Below the pieces are notes generated by a model, which saw only the letters and a program-made list of their open reading frames with translations, made no database searches and was not told the DNA's origin. The translations under genes were made by a program, and so were the position numbers. Below, piece by piece: positions 33,036 to 44,072 of a stretch of 64,000 bases of DNA (its first letter is position 1; each line of letters begins with the position of its first letter). This stretch comes from Collinsella sp944321445 (GTDB lineage: Bacteria; Actinomycetota; Coriobacteriia; Coriobacteriales; Coriobacteriaceae), in NCBI RefSeq assembly GCF_030371825.1, contig NZ_JAUDDM010000010.1; one strand, 5' to 3'.

Positions 33036-34391
33036 ATGTCTGCTGAATTCGAGCCGTGCGCCACCGCCGACCGCACCTGCGATGTGGTCATCGTCGGCTG
33101 CGGCGTGGCGGGGCTCTACACCGCGCTTATGCTGCCGGAGGGCGCGCGCATCATCATGCTGTCGAAGGGCGCCGTGGACGAATGCGATTCCATGCTGGCG
33201 CAAGGCGGCATCTGCGTGCTGCCCGACGCGTCCGACTACGATGCCTACACCGAGGACACGCTGCGCGCCGGCCATTACGAAAACCGCCGCGAGAGCGTCG
33301 ATCTCATGCTGCGTGCGAGCCGCGACGTCATCAACGACCTGGTTGCCTGCGGAGTTGATTTTGCGCGCGACGAGCACGGGCAGCTCGCTTACACGCGCGA
33401 GGGCGCGCACAGCCGGCCGCGCATCTGCTTCCACGGTGACGTGACGGGGCGCGAGATCACGACCAAGCTGCTGGCGCGCGTGCGCCAGTTGCGCAACGTG
33501 GAGATTCTCGAGCACACCGCCATGGTCGACTTGATCGACGAGGGCGAAGGCTGCGCGGGCGTGGTGGCGCTGCCCATCGACGAGGCTTCTTCCACCGAGC
33601 GTGCGACGGACCTTGCTGTCCGCTCGATGGACGCCGCACACCGCATCTTCGCGCGCACAACGGTGCTCGCATGCGGTGGCATCGGCGGGCTGTACGACCG
33701 CTCGACCAACTTCCCGCAGCTCACCGGCGACGCCTGCGATATCGCGGCGGCCCACGGCGCGCAGCTCGAGCACATGGACTACGTGCAGATTCACCCCACG
33801 AGCCTCTTCACGGGCGCAGCGACGGGGGAGCGAGCCTTCCTCATCTCAGAGTCCTGCCGCGGCGAGGGCGCGATTCTGCTCAATGCGGCCGGCGAGCGCT
33901 TCTGCGACGAGCTGCAGCCGCGCGACGTGGTCTCCGCTGCCATCTACCGTCAAATGGAGGAGGACGGCGCGCCGTACGTGCGCCTCTCGTTTGAGCGCGT
34001 GCCGCGCGATGTCATCCGCGGCCACTTCTCCCATATCTATGAACGCTGCCTGCAGGAAGGCTATGACATCTGCCGCGAATCCATTCCCGTCGTGCCGGCG
34101 CAGCATTATTTCATGGGCGGCGTCCACGTCGACCGCGATTCGGCGACGTGCGTGCCCGGCCTGTACGCCGTGGGCGAGACGAGCTGCACGGGCGTGCACG
34201 GCAAGAACCGCCTGGCATCAAACAGCCTGCTTGAGGCGCTCGTGTTCGCGCGCCGCGCAGCGTTTCACATTGCGACCGGGGCCAGCGCCGAGGCCGGCAC
34301 CGTAGGCGAGCCGCCGCTTGACGGGCGACATCGCGAGGTGCCGGGCGCGCCCCGATCCGCCCTGGGCGCTCTGCTGGAAGAAGCCCGCTAG
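33036..34391 (+). CDS. nadB: L-aspartate oxidase
   Basis: FAD enzyme that oxidises aspartate to iminoaspartate for NadA; anaerobes can use fumarate as acceptor. 451 aa, somewhat short against about 500 because the C-terminal helical domain is reduced. Motifs are VVIVGCGVAGLYTAL (FAD Rossmann), MLAQGGI, CGGIGGLYDRSTN, DYVQIHPTSL, HYFMGGVHVD and TGVHGKNRLASNSLLE. The ATG at 33036 lies 5 bases after nadA with AAGG upstream. Confidence 0.95.
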   Translation: MSAEFEPCATADRTCDVVIVGCGVAGLYTALMLPEGARIIMLSKGAVDECDSMLAQGGICVLPDASDYDAYTEDTLRAGHYENRRESVDLMLRASRDVINDLVACGVDFARDEHGQLAYTREGAHSRPRICFHGDVTGREITTKLLARVRQLRNVEILEHTAMVDLIDEGEGCAGVVALPIDEASSTERATDLAVRSMDAAHRIFARTTVLACGGIGGLYDRSTNFPQLTGDACDIAAAHGAQLEHMDYVQIHPTSLFTGAATGERAFLISESCRGEGAILLNAAGERFCDELQPRDVVSAAIYRQMEEDGAPYVRLSFERVPRDVIRGHFSHIYERCLQEGYDICRESIPVVPAQHYFMGGVHVDRDSATCVPGLYAVGETSCTGVHGKNRLASNSLLEALVFARRAAFHIATGASAEAGTVGEPPLDGRHREVPGAPRSALGALLEEAR

Positions 34392-34454
34392 CGCCGCTCG
34401 CTGCCCTACGTTTCTCGCGCGCTGCGACGCGCGCACATGAAGAGGAGGATTGCC

Positions 34455-35312
34455 ATGGATCCCATTACCATGCGCCTGTATGTTGACGACCACATCCGCC
34501 AGGCCCTGCGCGAAGACATCACGTTCGAGGACGTGAGCACCGCTTCCGTCTGCCCCGAGCCGCACGCCGCGGAGGTACAGCTCATCGCCAAGGCGCCCGG
34601 CGTCATTGCGGGCCTTGACGTGTTCGAGCGAGCGTTTACCCTGCTCGATCCGCAGGCCCAGATGGAGCGCTTCGTGCGCGACGGCGACGAGGTCGAGCCC
34701 GGCCAGCTGCTCGCCTACGTGCGCGCCGACGCGCGGACGCTGCTTTCCGGCGAGCGCACCGCGCTCAACTACCTGCAGCGCATGAGCGGTATCGCGACCT
34801 ACACCCGTGCGATGGCGCGCGTACTCGAGGGTACGAAGACCGTGCTGGTCGACACGCGCAAGACTACGCCCGGCATGCGCATCTTCGAAAAGGAGGCAGT
34901 CGCACTTGGCGGCGGGCGTAACCACCGGTTCAACCTGTCGACCGCGGTGATGCTCAAGGACAACCATATCGATGCCGCCGGAGGCGTTGCGCAGGCGGTT
35001 GCCGCGGCGCGTGCCCACGCGTCGTTTACCTGCACTGTCGAGGTGGAATGCGAGAACCTCGACATGGTGCGCGAGGCCGTTGAGGCGGGCGCGGACATCA
35101 TCATGTTCGACAACATGACGCACGACCAGATGGCCGAGGCCATCGCGCTCATCGCGGGCCGCGCGCGCACCGAGGCGTCCGGTAACGTCGACGCGCACAA
35201 CATCCGCGCCCTCGCCGATCTGGGCGTGGACTACATCTCGTCGGGCGCGCTCACCCATTCTGCACCCATTCTCGACCTGTCCCTTAAGCACCTGCGTCTT
35301 CTCGAGGAATAA
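34455..35312 (+). CDS. nadC: nicotinate-nucleotide pyrophosphorylase (carboxylating)
   Basis: Converts quinolinate and PRPP to nicotinate mononucleotide. 285 aa from the ATG at 34455 with AGGAGG at good spacing; the in-frame ATG at 34437 is less likely. Motifs are EDITFEDVST, DTRKTTPGMR, GGGRNHRFNL, LKDNHID and VEVECENLD, with SSGALTHSAP at the end. Third gene of the nad operon. Confidence 0.97.
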   Translation: MDPITMRLYVDDHIRQALREDITFEDVSTASVCPEPHAAEVQLIAKAPGVIAGLDVFERAFTLLDPQAQMERFVRDGDEVEPGQLLAYVRADARTLLSGERTALNYLQRMSGIATYTRAMARVLEGTKTVLVDTRKTTPGMRIFEKEAVALGGGRNHRFNLSTAVMLKDNHIDAAGGVAQAVAAARAHASFTCTVEVECENLDMVREAVEAGADIIMFDNMTHDQMAEAIALIAGRARTEASGNVDAHNIRALADLGVDYISSGALTHSAPILDLSLKHLRLLEE

Positions 35313-35444
35313 GACCGTTTGCTGATTCGCCCGCTGTTGCGCTGCATGCGTCCGCACAAGCGGAGGGCAAAACCGGGTGGTATGGTGATGTTGACGGAGC
35401 CGGATGGCAGTAAAGACGCGAGCGTGGATACGAAAGGACGGTAT

Positions 35445-35993
35445 ATGACCGGCAAAGAGCGCAGAGATGCGATCGTGAAGGCGCTGCACGATGCGGGTGC
35501 GCCCGTTTCGGGCCGCGCGCTGGCGCAGGCTGTGGGCGTGAGCCGTCAGGTTGTGGTGCAGGATATGGCGCTGCTGCGCGCCGACGGTCACGATATCGTC
35601 GCCACGAGCCGCGGGTACGCGTTGCGCGAGTCCGACCGACCTTCCGTTCCCACGCGCCTCATCAAGGTGCGGCATACGGTCGAAGAGGTGGGCGATGAGC
35701 TCAATACCATCGTCGACCTGGGCGGAGCCGCCCTCAACGTCATGGTGAACCACCGCGTGTACGGTGCCATCACGGCCGACCTCGACGTGCGCAGCCGGCG
35801 TGATGTGGAGCGCTACCTGGAGGGAATCCGCTCCGGCAAGAGCTTCCCACTCATGACGGTGACGAGCGGCTACCACTTCCACCGCATCGCGGCAGAAAGC
35901 GAGGAGATCCTGGACGAAATCGAGGAGGCTCTGGCCGCAAAGGGCTATCTTGCCGAGGTGCTCCCGTATGAACGGGACGTCGTGCAGGCGTAG
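35445..35993 (+). CDS. niaR: NAD-biosynthesis repressor NiaR (HTH + 3H domain)
   Basis: 182 aa. An N-terminal winged HTH (GRALAQAVGVSRQVVVQDMALL) is followed by a 3H domain whose ligand histidines are visible (VRHTVEEV, VMVNHRVYG, TSGYHFHRI). Known members (YrxA/NiaR) repress NAD synthesis when nicotinate is present. The start MTGKERRD at 35445 has AAAGGA upstream. It closes the nad operon and probably binds the repeats at 32021-32042. Confidence 0.93.
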   Translation: MTGKERRDAIVKALHDAGAPVSGRALAQAVGVSRQVVVQDMALLRADGHDIVATSRGYALRESDRPSVPTRLIKVRHTVEEVGDELNTIVDLGGAALNVMVNHRVYGAITADLDVRSRRDVERYLEGIRSGKSFPLMTVTSGYHFHRIAAESEEILDEIEEALAAKGYLAEVLPYERDVVQA

Positions 35994-36066
35994 AGCCCGC
36001 CGCCGGCAGCGAGATCCCCGGATCGGCTCTTGCGATTGCCGTCTTTTTTCGTATCGGTCGGGGAGG

Positions 36067-36308
36067 GCTGGTCAAAAATCCGTCGAGTCGGGATTTTCGG
36101 CCTCATCGTGCCCAATTTGAGTGCTCTGCAGCCTCCGGCCTCTCGCGTCGGCGAGCAAAACCCCAGGATTGATGCCTGCAGAAAGTGCCCTATCGCCACG
36201 GTGGCGATAGGGCACTTTCTGCATATTGAAATAGCATATTAAATAAAATACCTACAATCTATACAAGTAAGAGGAGATGAATCCCGACTCGACGGATTTT
36301 TGACCAGC
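36067..36308. repeat. 242-bp element bounded by perfect 29-bp inverted repeats
   Basis: The left arm begins GCTGGTCAAAAATCCGTC (36067) and the right arm 36280-36308 is its exact reverse complement. It has the same layout as the element at 4644-4826 but different sequence. No reading frame of note lies inside. Confidence 0.85.
36177..36223. repeat. 47-bp palindrome with a 1-base centre
   Basis: The 23-bp arms (36177-36199, 36201-36223) are perfectly complementary around a single G; each contains AAAGTGCCCTATCGCCAC or its complement. It is nested inside the 36067-36308 element. Confidence 0.85.
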
Positions 36309-36423
36309 GCCGGCGAAACATACGACAGAAGCGCCCGGAATTGGCGCCCGAAGCCTTCGCCGGCCCACTCCGATGCTCGCATCGCGCGGATCGGGGCGGG
36401 CGCTCGAGCTGCCGCCGGCAAAC

Positions 36424-36457
36424 AAAAAAGCCCGGCCCCTTGCGGAGCCGGGCTTTT
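36424..36457 (-). terminator. intrinsic terminator of the ferredoxin gene
   Basis: AAAAAAGCCCGGC pairs with GCCGGGCTTTT across about ten bases, giving a stem followed by a T run on the minus strand. It could also act on the plus strand. Confidence 0.8.
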
Positions 36458-36492
36458 CGTCTGTGCACGTGAGCGCTTAAGCGAGAGGGAAG

Positions 36493-36675
36493 TTACTCCT
36501 CGATCTCGGTGATGGCGCCGGCCGGGCAAGCCTCCTGGCAAGCGCCGCAGGCGATGCAGGAATCCTCGTCGGTCACGGTAGCAACGTCGTTGAGCTCAAG
36601 AACGCCCTGGGGGCAAGCGTCGACGCAAACGCCACAAGCGATGCACTCATCAGCATCAATGATAGGCTTAGCCAT
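36493..36675 (-). CDS. 2[4Fe-4S] ferredoxin
   Basis: 60-aa clostridial-type ferredoxin with two CxxCxxCxxxCP motifs: CIACGVCVDACP and CIACGACQEACP. It carries electrons between anaerobic oxidoreductases. Single gene, with its own terminator and GAGAGG upstream of the start. The physiological partner cannot be inferred from context. Confidence 0.96.
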   Translation of the reverse strand: MAKPIIDADECIACGVCVDACPQGVLELNDVATVTDEDSCIACGACQEACPAGAITEIEE

Positions 36676-37172
36676 GATAGTGATCCTCTCTCTGTGCGAT
36701 ACAAGTTGCGCTCGATGTCACAGGCGAATGCGCATCGAACTTTCTGCGCTTAACATACCACGAGGGGACACCATTGCAAGCCTCGAAGCAAGCTTTTTCA
36801 TACCGTTCGCCGAGTCAGCTTCGGTTTACTAAAAAAGCCGCATGTCCAGCCATTTCATAGTGATTAACTCGGGTTTCTTGCGGCGGCGATCCATGGGCGG
36901 CGTTTCAACGACAGGCTTCATTCCGGTCTGCTGCGACCCCCCTCCCGCGTTGCTCCTTCACAGGACGCCGAAAGGTTCCATCCTGCCTATCTTTCGCGTT
37001 TACCGGCCAAAACGTCCCTTTCTTCAAGTTTTTTAGAAAATCTTATATGGAATGACTTAGATTTTGTATAAGCGAGCCTATAAGGGGATATAGTAGGAGC
37101 GAACGAAAAATCGCGTGGCGCCGGGATAGGCCCGAGCCACCCGGCACGTAACAGAAAGAAGAGGGATATATC
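36676..37172. other. divergent intergenic region between ferredoxin and dnaK
   Basis: 497 bases without a convincing gene. The dnaK side (37030-37095) is AT-rich with two overlapping dyads, AAAATCT/AGATTTT (37037-37043, 37059-37065) and CTTATA/TATAAG (37042-37047, 37067-37072). A weak promoter may be TTAGAT (37057) with TATAAG (37079). No CIRCE element (TTAGCACTC-N9-GAGTGCTAA) and no exact HAIR site (CTTGAGT-N7-ACTCAAG) is present. Confidence 0.5.
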
Positions 37173-39071
<1,899 letters not shown>

Positions 39072-39073
39072 TC

Positions 39074-39907
39074 ATGTCCGCCCGCAATGACCACACGGAG
39101 GCGGCCGCCGCTGCCGCCTCCGCGGATGCTGAGGAGAAGGACGTGAAGATTCCCGTAGAGGCAGCCGACGAGGCAACGGAAGCTGCCGAGACCGAGACCG
39201 TTGAGACCGAGGCGGCTGAGGCCGCCGCGACTGCCGAGGAGCAGGAGGTGCCCACCATGACCGAGGAGGAGATGGTGGCTGCCGCCATCCGCGCCGGCGA
39301 AGAGGCCGCCAACGACGACTTCAAGGTGAAGTACGAGCAGGTTGCCGCAGAGCTCGCTGACGTTCGCGCCGAGCTCGAGGCCGCTGCGGATGCGCAGAAA
39401 GAGGCGGAGACCAAGGCCTCCGAGGCCGCCGACCGCGCGACCCGCCTGCAGGCCGACTGGGAGAACTTCCGTCGCCGCACGGCGGCGGAGCGCCTGGCCG
39501 AGCAGGCCCGCGCGACCGAGAAACTCGTGAGCGCGCTGCTGCCCGTCGTCGATGACATCGAGCGCGCCATCGACCATGCGCGCACCCAGGAGCTCGCCGA
39601 CGACTTCAAGCAGTTCGTCGACGGCGTCGACGCGGTGCACGCCAAGCTCATGGGCGTGTTCGAGCACGAGGGCGTCGAGGTCATCGACCCCAAGGGCGAG
39701 GCGTTCAACCCGCTTGAGCACCAGGCGGTCGGCCGCGTCGAGGACACCGAGGCCTACGACGAGACGGTGCACGACGTGTATCAGAAGGGCTACCGCATGG
39801 GGGACCGCATCCTGCGTTCCGCCATGGTCACGGTGACCTACGGCGGTGCCAAGAGGCCCGCGCCGGAGGAGCCCGCGGAGGAATCCTCCGAGGGGACCGA
39901 AGAGTAA
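39074..39907 (+). CDS. grpE: nucleotide exchange factor GrpE
   Basis: 277 aa, long for GrpE (about 180-220) owing to an acidic Ala/Glu-rich N-terminal region of about 85 residues. The coiled-coil and head domains follow: LQADWENFRRRTAAERL, LLPVVDDIERAI and YDETVHDVYQKGYRMGDRILR. Releases ADP from DnaK. It starts 2 bases after dnaK and is followed by a terminator-like hairpin. Confidence 0.97.
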   Translation: MSARNDHTEAAAAAASADAEEKDVKIPVEAADEATEAAETETVETEAAEAAATAEEQEVPTMTEEEMVAAAIRAGEEAANDDFKVKYEQVAAELADVRAELEAAADAQKEAETKASEAADRATRLQADWENFRRRTAAERLAEQARATEKLVSALLPVVDDIERAIDHARTQELADDFKQFVDGVDAVHAKLMGVFEHEGVEVIDPKGEAFNPLEHQAVGRVEDTEAYDETVHDVYQKGYRMGDRILRSAMVTVTYGGAKRPAPEEPAEESSEGTEE

Positions 39908-39915
39908 GCTTCGAG

Positions 39916-39945
39916 GGCTCCGGGGCAAGGCTCCGGAGCCTTTTT
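39916..39945 (+). terminator. intrinsic terminator between grpE and dnaJ
   Basis: GGCTCCGG (39916-39923) pairs with CCGGAGCC (39933-39940), then TTTTT. It should reduce read-through into dnaJ, so dnaJ-hspR may also have a promoter of their own. Confidence 0.75.
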
Positions 39946-40030
39946 CGGTCGGCAGCGCCAAGTGACGTGGACGAGCTCCGACGTCACCGCTGCCGGCCGT
40001 CATAGTGGAACAGGAAAGGAGGGGGCGTAG

Positions 40031-40984
40031 ATGCCACAGGGAAAGACGTTCTATGACGTGTTGGGCGTCCAGAAGAACGCCTCCGACCAAGAGATCAAGA
40101 AGGCCTTCCGCAAGCTCGCGCAGAAGTACCACCCCGATGCGGGCGGCGACGAGGCCAAGTTCAAAGAGATCTCCGAGGCGTACGATACGCTCTCGGACCC
40201 CAAGAAGCGCAAAGAGTACGACCAGATGCTGATGTTCGGCGGCATCCCCGGTGCCAGCGGCGGTGGCTACACCTACGCGGGCGGTCCGGGCGCCGGCGGC
40301 TGGAGCGATATCTTCAGCAGCATCTTCAACGGCGAGGGCGCGTTTGGGTCCGACTGGGCGAGCAACTTTGGCGGCATGGGCGGTGGCGCTCGTGCCGCGA
40401 ACAGGCCGCGCAAGGGCAGCGACCTGTCGCTTTCGGTCGATGTGTCCGCCGAGGATGCCTTCCGCGGCGTGACGCACAAGGTGACCTACCGCATTCCGTC
40501 CACCGGCGAGCAGCAGACCATCACGGTTTCTGTGCCGGCCGGTGCGGTGGACGGCGGCAAGCTGCGCTACAAGCGTCGCGGCGAGTACGGTGTCAACGGC
40601 GGCGAGCGCGGCGACCTCGTGGTGACCACTAACGTGGCCGAGCACCCGCTGTTTAAGCGCAAGGGTGCCGACGTGACCATGGAGCTGCCGATTTCCGCCT
40701 ACGAGGCGGCGCTCGGCTGCTCGGTTGACGTTCCCACTCCGGGCGGCGCCACGGTGCGCCTGAAGGTGCCGGCGGGTACGCAGAGCGGCAAGACCTTCCG
40801 CTTCAAAGAGATGGGCGCACCGGACGTGAAGCACCGCGGAAAGACGGGCGCCCTGCTGGTCAAGGTGGCCGTGCAGGTGCCCACGGGCCTCTCGGGCGAC
40901 GAGAAGTCTGCCCTCGAGAAGCTCCGCGACGCCGACCGCCGCGACTACCGTTCCGAAGTGAACCGCTACCGCGCGAAGGTGTAG
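40031..40984 (+). CDS. DnaJ-type co-chaperone lacking the zinc finger
   Basis: 317 aa. J domain with FYDVLGVQKNASDQEIKKAF and the HPD motif (KYHPDAGG), a Gly/Phe-rich region (about 75-130), then two C-terminal beta domains (KGSDLSLSVDVSAEDAF, PELPI-like MELPISAYEAALG). The four CxxCxGxG zinc motifs of classical DnaJ are absent, as in CbpA/DnaJ type II. It stimulates DnaK ATPase. AAAGGAGGG precedes the start. Part of the dnaK operon, before hspR. Confidence 0.94.
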   Translation: MPQGKTFYDVLGVQKNASDQEIKKAFRKLAQKYHPDAGGDEAKFKEISEAYDTLSDPKKRKEYDQMLMFGGIPGASGGGYTYAGGPGAGGWSDIFSSIFNGEGAFGSDWASNFGGMGGGARAANRPRKGSDLSLSVDVSAEDAFRGVTHKVTYRIPSTGEQQTITVSVPAGAVDGGKLRYKRRGEYGVNGGERGDLVVTTNVAEHPLFKRKGADVTMELPISAYEAALGCSVDVPTPGGATVRLKVPAGTQSGKTFRFKEMGAPDVKHRGKTGALLVKVAVQVPTGLSGDEKSALEKLRDADRRDYRSEVNRYRAKV

Positions 40985-41123
40985 CTGTCTTCGACCCGCC
41001 CGGCCGGACTGAGGTGCCCGACCTTGCCGTTCAAGCCTTCGGGCGCCGCACGCAAGGCGTGCGCCCTCGGCTTTCGCGGCAATCTCGGGCACCTCAGCCG
41101 GCCGTCTCCGTTGTTGTCCTCTC

Positions 41124-41154
41124 GACGCACTTCTCCCCTCGGGAGAAGTGCGTC
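41124..41154. repeat. perfect 14-bp hairpin before hspR, right arm repeated
   Basis: GACGCACTTCTCCC (41124-41137) pairs with GGGAGAAGTGCGTC (41141-41154); the right arm is repeated directly afterwards, from 41157. It lies in the 246-base dnaJ-hspR gap and may be a terminator or a control site. Confidence 0.6.
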
Positions 41155-41230
41155 CTCGGGAGAAGTGCGTCCTCTCTGGGGACGTGGTAGATTAAGTGTT
41201 GGGATGTAGACGAGAGTTTGGGGATTCAAC

Positions 41231-41644
41231 ATGGCTGATGATGCGCGCAACAAGCCGCTGTACATGATTTCCGTCGCGGCGGAGCTCACGGGCATGCACC
41301 CCCAGACCCTGCGCGTCTACGAATCCAAGGGCTTGGTGAATCCGCAGCGCTCCGGCGGCAACACGCGCCTGTACTCGCGCGCCGACATCGAGCGCCTGGA
41401 GCTCATCAACCAGCTCACCGACGAGGGCATCAACCTCGCCGGCGTGGTGCGCATCCTCGACATGAAGGAGCGTGCCGAAGAGCGCGAGCGCGAGATGGAA
41501 AAGCTCCGCGCCCGCGTGCGCGAACTCGAGGACGAGGTCCACGAGTTCAAGATGCAGAAAAAGATTACCGCCCTTGCCCCGCGCGACGGTTCCGCCGATC
41601 CGCATCAGGTCCTGCGCGGCCTGCTGGGTGGCGGCGACTTGTAG
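41231..41644 (+). CDS. hspR: MerR-family heat-shock repressor HspR
   Basis: 137 aa. N-terminal MerR HTH (MISVAAELTGMHPQTLRVYESKG begins the domain; SGGNTRLYSRADIERL the wing), then a coiled coil (EREREMEKLRARVRELEDEV). In Streptomyces and mycobacteria HspR represses the dnaK operon with DnaK as co-repressor. The position at the end of dnaK-grpE-dnaJ supports the call. No standard HAIR operator is seen upstream of dnaK. Confidence 0.93.
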   Translation: MADDARNKPLYMISVAAELTGMHPQTLRVYESKGLVNPQRSGGNTRLYSRADIERLELINQLTDEGINLAGVVRILDMKERAEEREREMEKLRARVRELEDEVHEFKMQKKITALAPRDGSADPHQVLRGLLGGGDL

Positions 41645-41680
41645 GCCACACGGCACAATTCGCGCCTTTCGCTCGCACAG

Positions 41681-41720
41681 CGCCCGCTACCTGCGGTGTC
41701 AACCACAGGTAGCGGGCGTT
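41681..41720 (+). terminator. terminator after hspR
   Basis: GCCCGCTACCTG (41681-41692) pairs perfectly with CAGGTAGCGGGC (41705-41716), followed by GTTTC. It closes the heat-shock operon. Confidence 0.75.
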
Positions 41721-41814
41721 TCACTCAAAAGAAACTCGAACATGGTGGCGCTATCTCACTCCGCACCGGCACAATGGGGCAAAGTCAGCCGCGAGGCCGC
41801 AGGGGAGGTCCGCC

Positions 41815-42663
41815 ATGTTCGCTCGCTTGCTCATCTTGGAAGCGCGTCGTGCCTGCGCGCGACGCGAGTGCAAAGCCGCCGTCACAATCATGCTGCTGTT
41901 TGCCCTCATTGGGTTTGCGCAAACGTGTTGGATGTTCTTTGGAGAAGAAGCGGGATCGGTCCCGGGCGCTGCTTACGGCTGGGCTTGGAACAATCTGCGC
42001 ATGCAAGCGCACGCCCTCATGATCTATATCGCGTTGCTTCTCTTTCCGGTTGCCTCGCTTGTCGCCGCCGGCAATCTTGCGCAGGAGGTGCGCGAAGGAA
42101 CGGCGGCTGCCATAGCAAGCCGCACATCAACCCCTACATATATCTGGGCGAATGCCACTGTCGCATTCGTGGGCGGCTTTCTTATCACGCTCGCCATGGC
42201 CGCTCTGCTCCAGGTGCTGGCGCTCGTCACGTTCCCAATCGAGGGCTCGTTCGCGGGCAGCATGAACACGCCGGTCTATCTCGAGACCCCCGCGGATGGT
42301 CTTTTTGCTGGGCTTTCGTCCGTCCGCCCGTATCTCGCAAACACCGCCTACGCCTTGTACGCCTCCGCGTGGGCAGGAATCGTTGCCCTCCTGAGCTTTG
42401 CCGTTTCGTTGCTTGCGCGTACCAACCGCTGGATCGCCTGGGGCGTGCCCGTCGGCTTTGGGGTGCTCAGCAGCGCGGCGCACGGGCTGCTATCCAGTTC
42501 CGGTGCAATCGGATTCAACACGTTCATCCCCAGCTACCTCTTCCCCAACCCAAGCACCAACCTGAGCGTCACTTTTGCTGTCATCGCGCCGACTGTCGTC
42601 TTTGGCTTGTCGCTCCTCATCATCGCGGCGGCCATACGCATGCGACGGGATGTGCTGCTATGA
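41815..42663 (+). CDS. ABC transporter permease, subunit 1
   Basis: 282 aa with about six membrane segments (AAVTIMLLFALIGFAQ, MIYIALLLFPVASLVAAG and others), an ABC-2-type permease without a solute-binding partner. GGGGAGG precedes the start. Overlaps the second permease gene by ATGA. With 42660 and 43372 it forms an export-type transporter of unknown substrate. Confidence 0.85.
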   Translation: MFARLLILEARRACARRECKAAVTIMLLFALIGFAQTCWMFFGEEAGSVPGAAYGWAWNNLRMQAHALMIYIALLLFPVASLVAAGNLAQEVREGTAAAIASRTSTPTYIWANATVAFVGGFLITLAMAALLQVLALVTFPIEGSFAGSMNTPVYLETPADGLFAGLSSVRPYLANTAYALYASAWAGIVALLSFAVSLLARTNRWIAWGVPVGFGVLSSAAHGLLSSSGAIGFNTFIPSYLFPNPSTNLSVTFAVIAPTVVFGLSLLIIAAAIRMRRDVLL

Positions 42664-43370
42664 GTGCCGCGATGTGCGCCCGCTGGTTGCGCACACCTTC
42701 AGTCACGGCGTCCCTTGTCGCGCTGATGCTCGTACGCGCTGGTCAGACGCTCGTGCTCAGTCCCCAGGGCCTGCCCGACCAGCACATCTGCTGGGCGTAT
42801 GCGCGCCTCAACGCTCCAGCCATGGCGGGTCTTGTGTATGTGCCAGCTTCTCTGGCGTGCTTTGTGCAGCCCGTGCGTCTGTTTTCCCGCACCGTGCCAA
42901 TCGTCGCGTGTAAAACGCGCTCCCGCCTGATGCTGCGCTGCACGGCATCGGTGCTCCAGGCCGCGGCGATCATCTCTGCTGTGCTCACCGCGGCCCCGCT
43001 GCCCGCATTGCTCGTGCGCTTTCCTGCGCCGGCATTCACGCCAACATACCTGTTGTGTTCCTGGGCGATGCAGACGCTGTTTTTCACGGTTGTCGGGCTG
43101 CTGCTCAACGCCTTGTTGTGGGCGACCGGCGTGCTGCCGGCGGGGGTCATCGCGGCGCTCATCTATGGCGTGTGGGACTTCATGGCCCTGAGTGTGCCGG
43201 GCGGCGGCGTGCCGCTGGTGGGATGGGTAATCGCCGGAGTCGATGTGCCGCCTGATCTTGCCGCGACCGCGCACGACGCTCTGCGGCTGGTCCTGCTTGC
43301 GGGCGCGCTCGCTTCGGCAGCGTTCGCCTGCGTGCGGCGCCGCGATATTCTGACGAATCGGGAGGTCTAG
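42660..43370 (+). CDS. ABC transporter permease, subunit 2
   Basis: 236 aa, about six membrane segments (FFTVVGLLLNALLWATGVLP is typical). It starts inside the stop of the first permease (ATGA), so the two are coupled; a much longer open reading upstream in the same frame overlaps hspR and is rejected. It ends one base before the ATPase gene. Substrate unknown. Confidence 0.83.
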   Translation: MSAAMCARWLRTPSVTASLVALMLVRAGQTLVLSPQGLPDQHICWAYARLNAPAMAGLVYVPASLACFVQPVRLFSRTVPIVACKTRSRLMLRCTASVLQAAAIISAVLTAAPLPALLVRFPAPAFTPTYLLCSWAMQTLFFTVVGLLLNALLWATGVLPAGVIAALIYGVWDFMALSVPGGGVPLVGWVIAGVDVPPDLAATAHDALRLVLLAGALASAAFACVRRRDILTNREV

Positions 43371-43371
43371 C

Positions 43372-44067
43372 ATGGTTCAGCGGAGCAAGAAGAAGGGCCT
43401 TGCGGCAAAGAGGGCCTCCGAGGCACATCAGCCTAACGCGGGAATCACGCTTTCCGGTGTGACGAAAACCCTGCGCGGCCGCACCGTGTTGCGCGATGTC
43501 ACGCTGCACATGGCGCCAGGCGGTATCTATGGCCTGCACGGTCCCAATGGCTCGGGAAAGACCATGCTGCTCCGCGCACTGGCCGGACTCGTTTCCATCG
43601 ACGCGGGGAGCATCGATATCTTGGGAGAGCACCTGCGTCCTTGTCATTCCCCGTCATATGCGGGAATCGTCATCGAGCCCATGGCGCTCTGGCCCGACTG
43701 CACCGGCATGGAAACCCTGCGGTTGCTGGCATCACTTCGGTGTGGCATGCGGGAATGCGACATCGAGCGCGCGCTGGAACGCGTCGGACTCGACCCGCGC
43801 GACCAGCGGGCGTATCGGCGCTATAGCCTGGGCATGCGCCAAAGGTTGCACCTAGCGCAGGCCATTATGGAGCGCCCAAGTCTGCTGCTGCTTGACGAGC
43901 CGACCAGCGCGCTCGATCCCGCCGGCCGAGCGCTCGTCCACGGCGTGCTGCGCGAAGAGCGCGAGCGCGGGGCGACGGTCGTCTTCGCCTCGCATGATCG
44001 CGAGGAGCTGGACGCGTTGTGCGACCGACAGTTTGCATTCGACAACGGAACGGTGCGTGAGGGGTGA
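43372..44067 (+). CDS. ABC transporter ATP-binding protein
   Basis: 231 aa. Walker A GPNGSGKTMLLRALAG, signature YSLGMRQRLHLAQA, Walker B LLLLDEPTSALDP, H-loop FASHDREE. The signature SLGMRQR is typical of ATPases of ABC-2 exporters (bacitracin- or lantibiotic-type). Energises the two permeases upstream. Confidence 0.95.
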   Translation: MVQRSKKKGLAAKRASEAHQPNAGITLSGVTKTLRGRTVLRDVTLHMAPGGIYGLHGPNGSGKTMLLRALAGLVSIDAGSIDILGEHLRPCHSPSYAGIVIEPMALWPDCTGMETLRLLASLRCGMRECDIERALERVGLDPRDQRAYRRYSLGMRQRLHLAQAIMERPSLLLLDEPTSALDPAGRALVHGVLREERERGATVVFASHDREELDALCDRQFAFDNGTVREG

Positions 44068-44072
44068 GGGAC

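Larger units (their letters stand above)
35994..36492. other. non-coding region with nested palindromes
   Basis: No gene is visible in these 499 bases. They hold a weak terminator candidate (CGGCA...TGCCG then TCTTTTTT near 36004-36048), a 29-bp perfect inverted repeat (36067-36095 and 36280-36308) with a 47-bp palindrome inside it (36177-36223), and the ferredoxin terminator (36424-36457). The part 36223-36280 is unusually AT-rich. Confidence 0.7.

Noticed and set aside
33487..33496. GTTGCGCAAC copy inside nadB as a further operator
   Set aside because: Lies within a conserved coding region; taken as chance and noted as a caution for the motif.
34218..35882. 554-codon minus-strand frame opposite nadB-nadC-niaR
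   Set aside because: Antisense shadow of conserved genes, no recognisable family.
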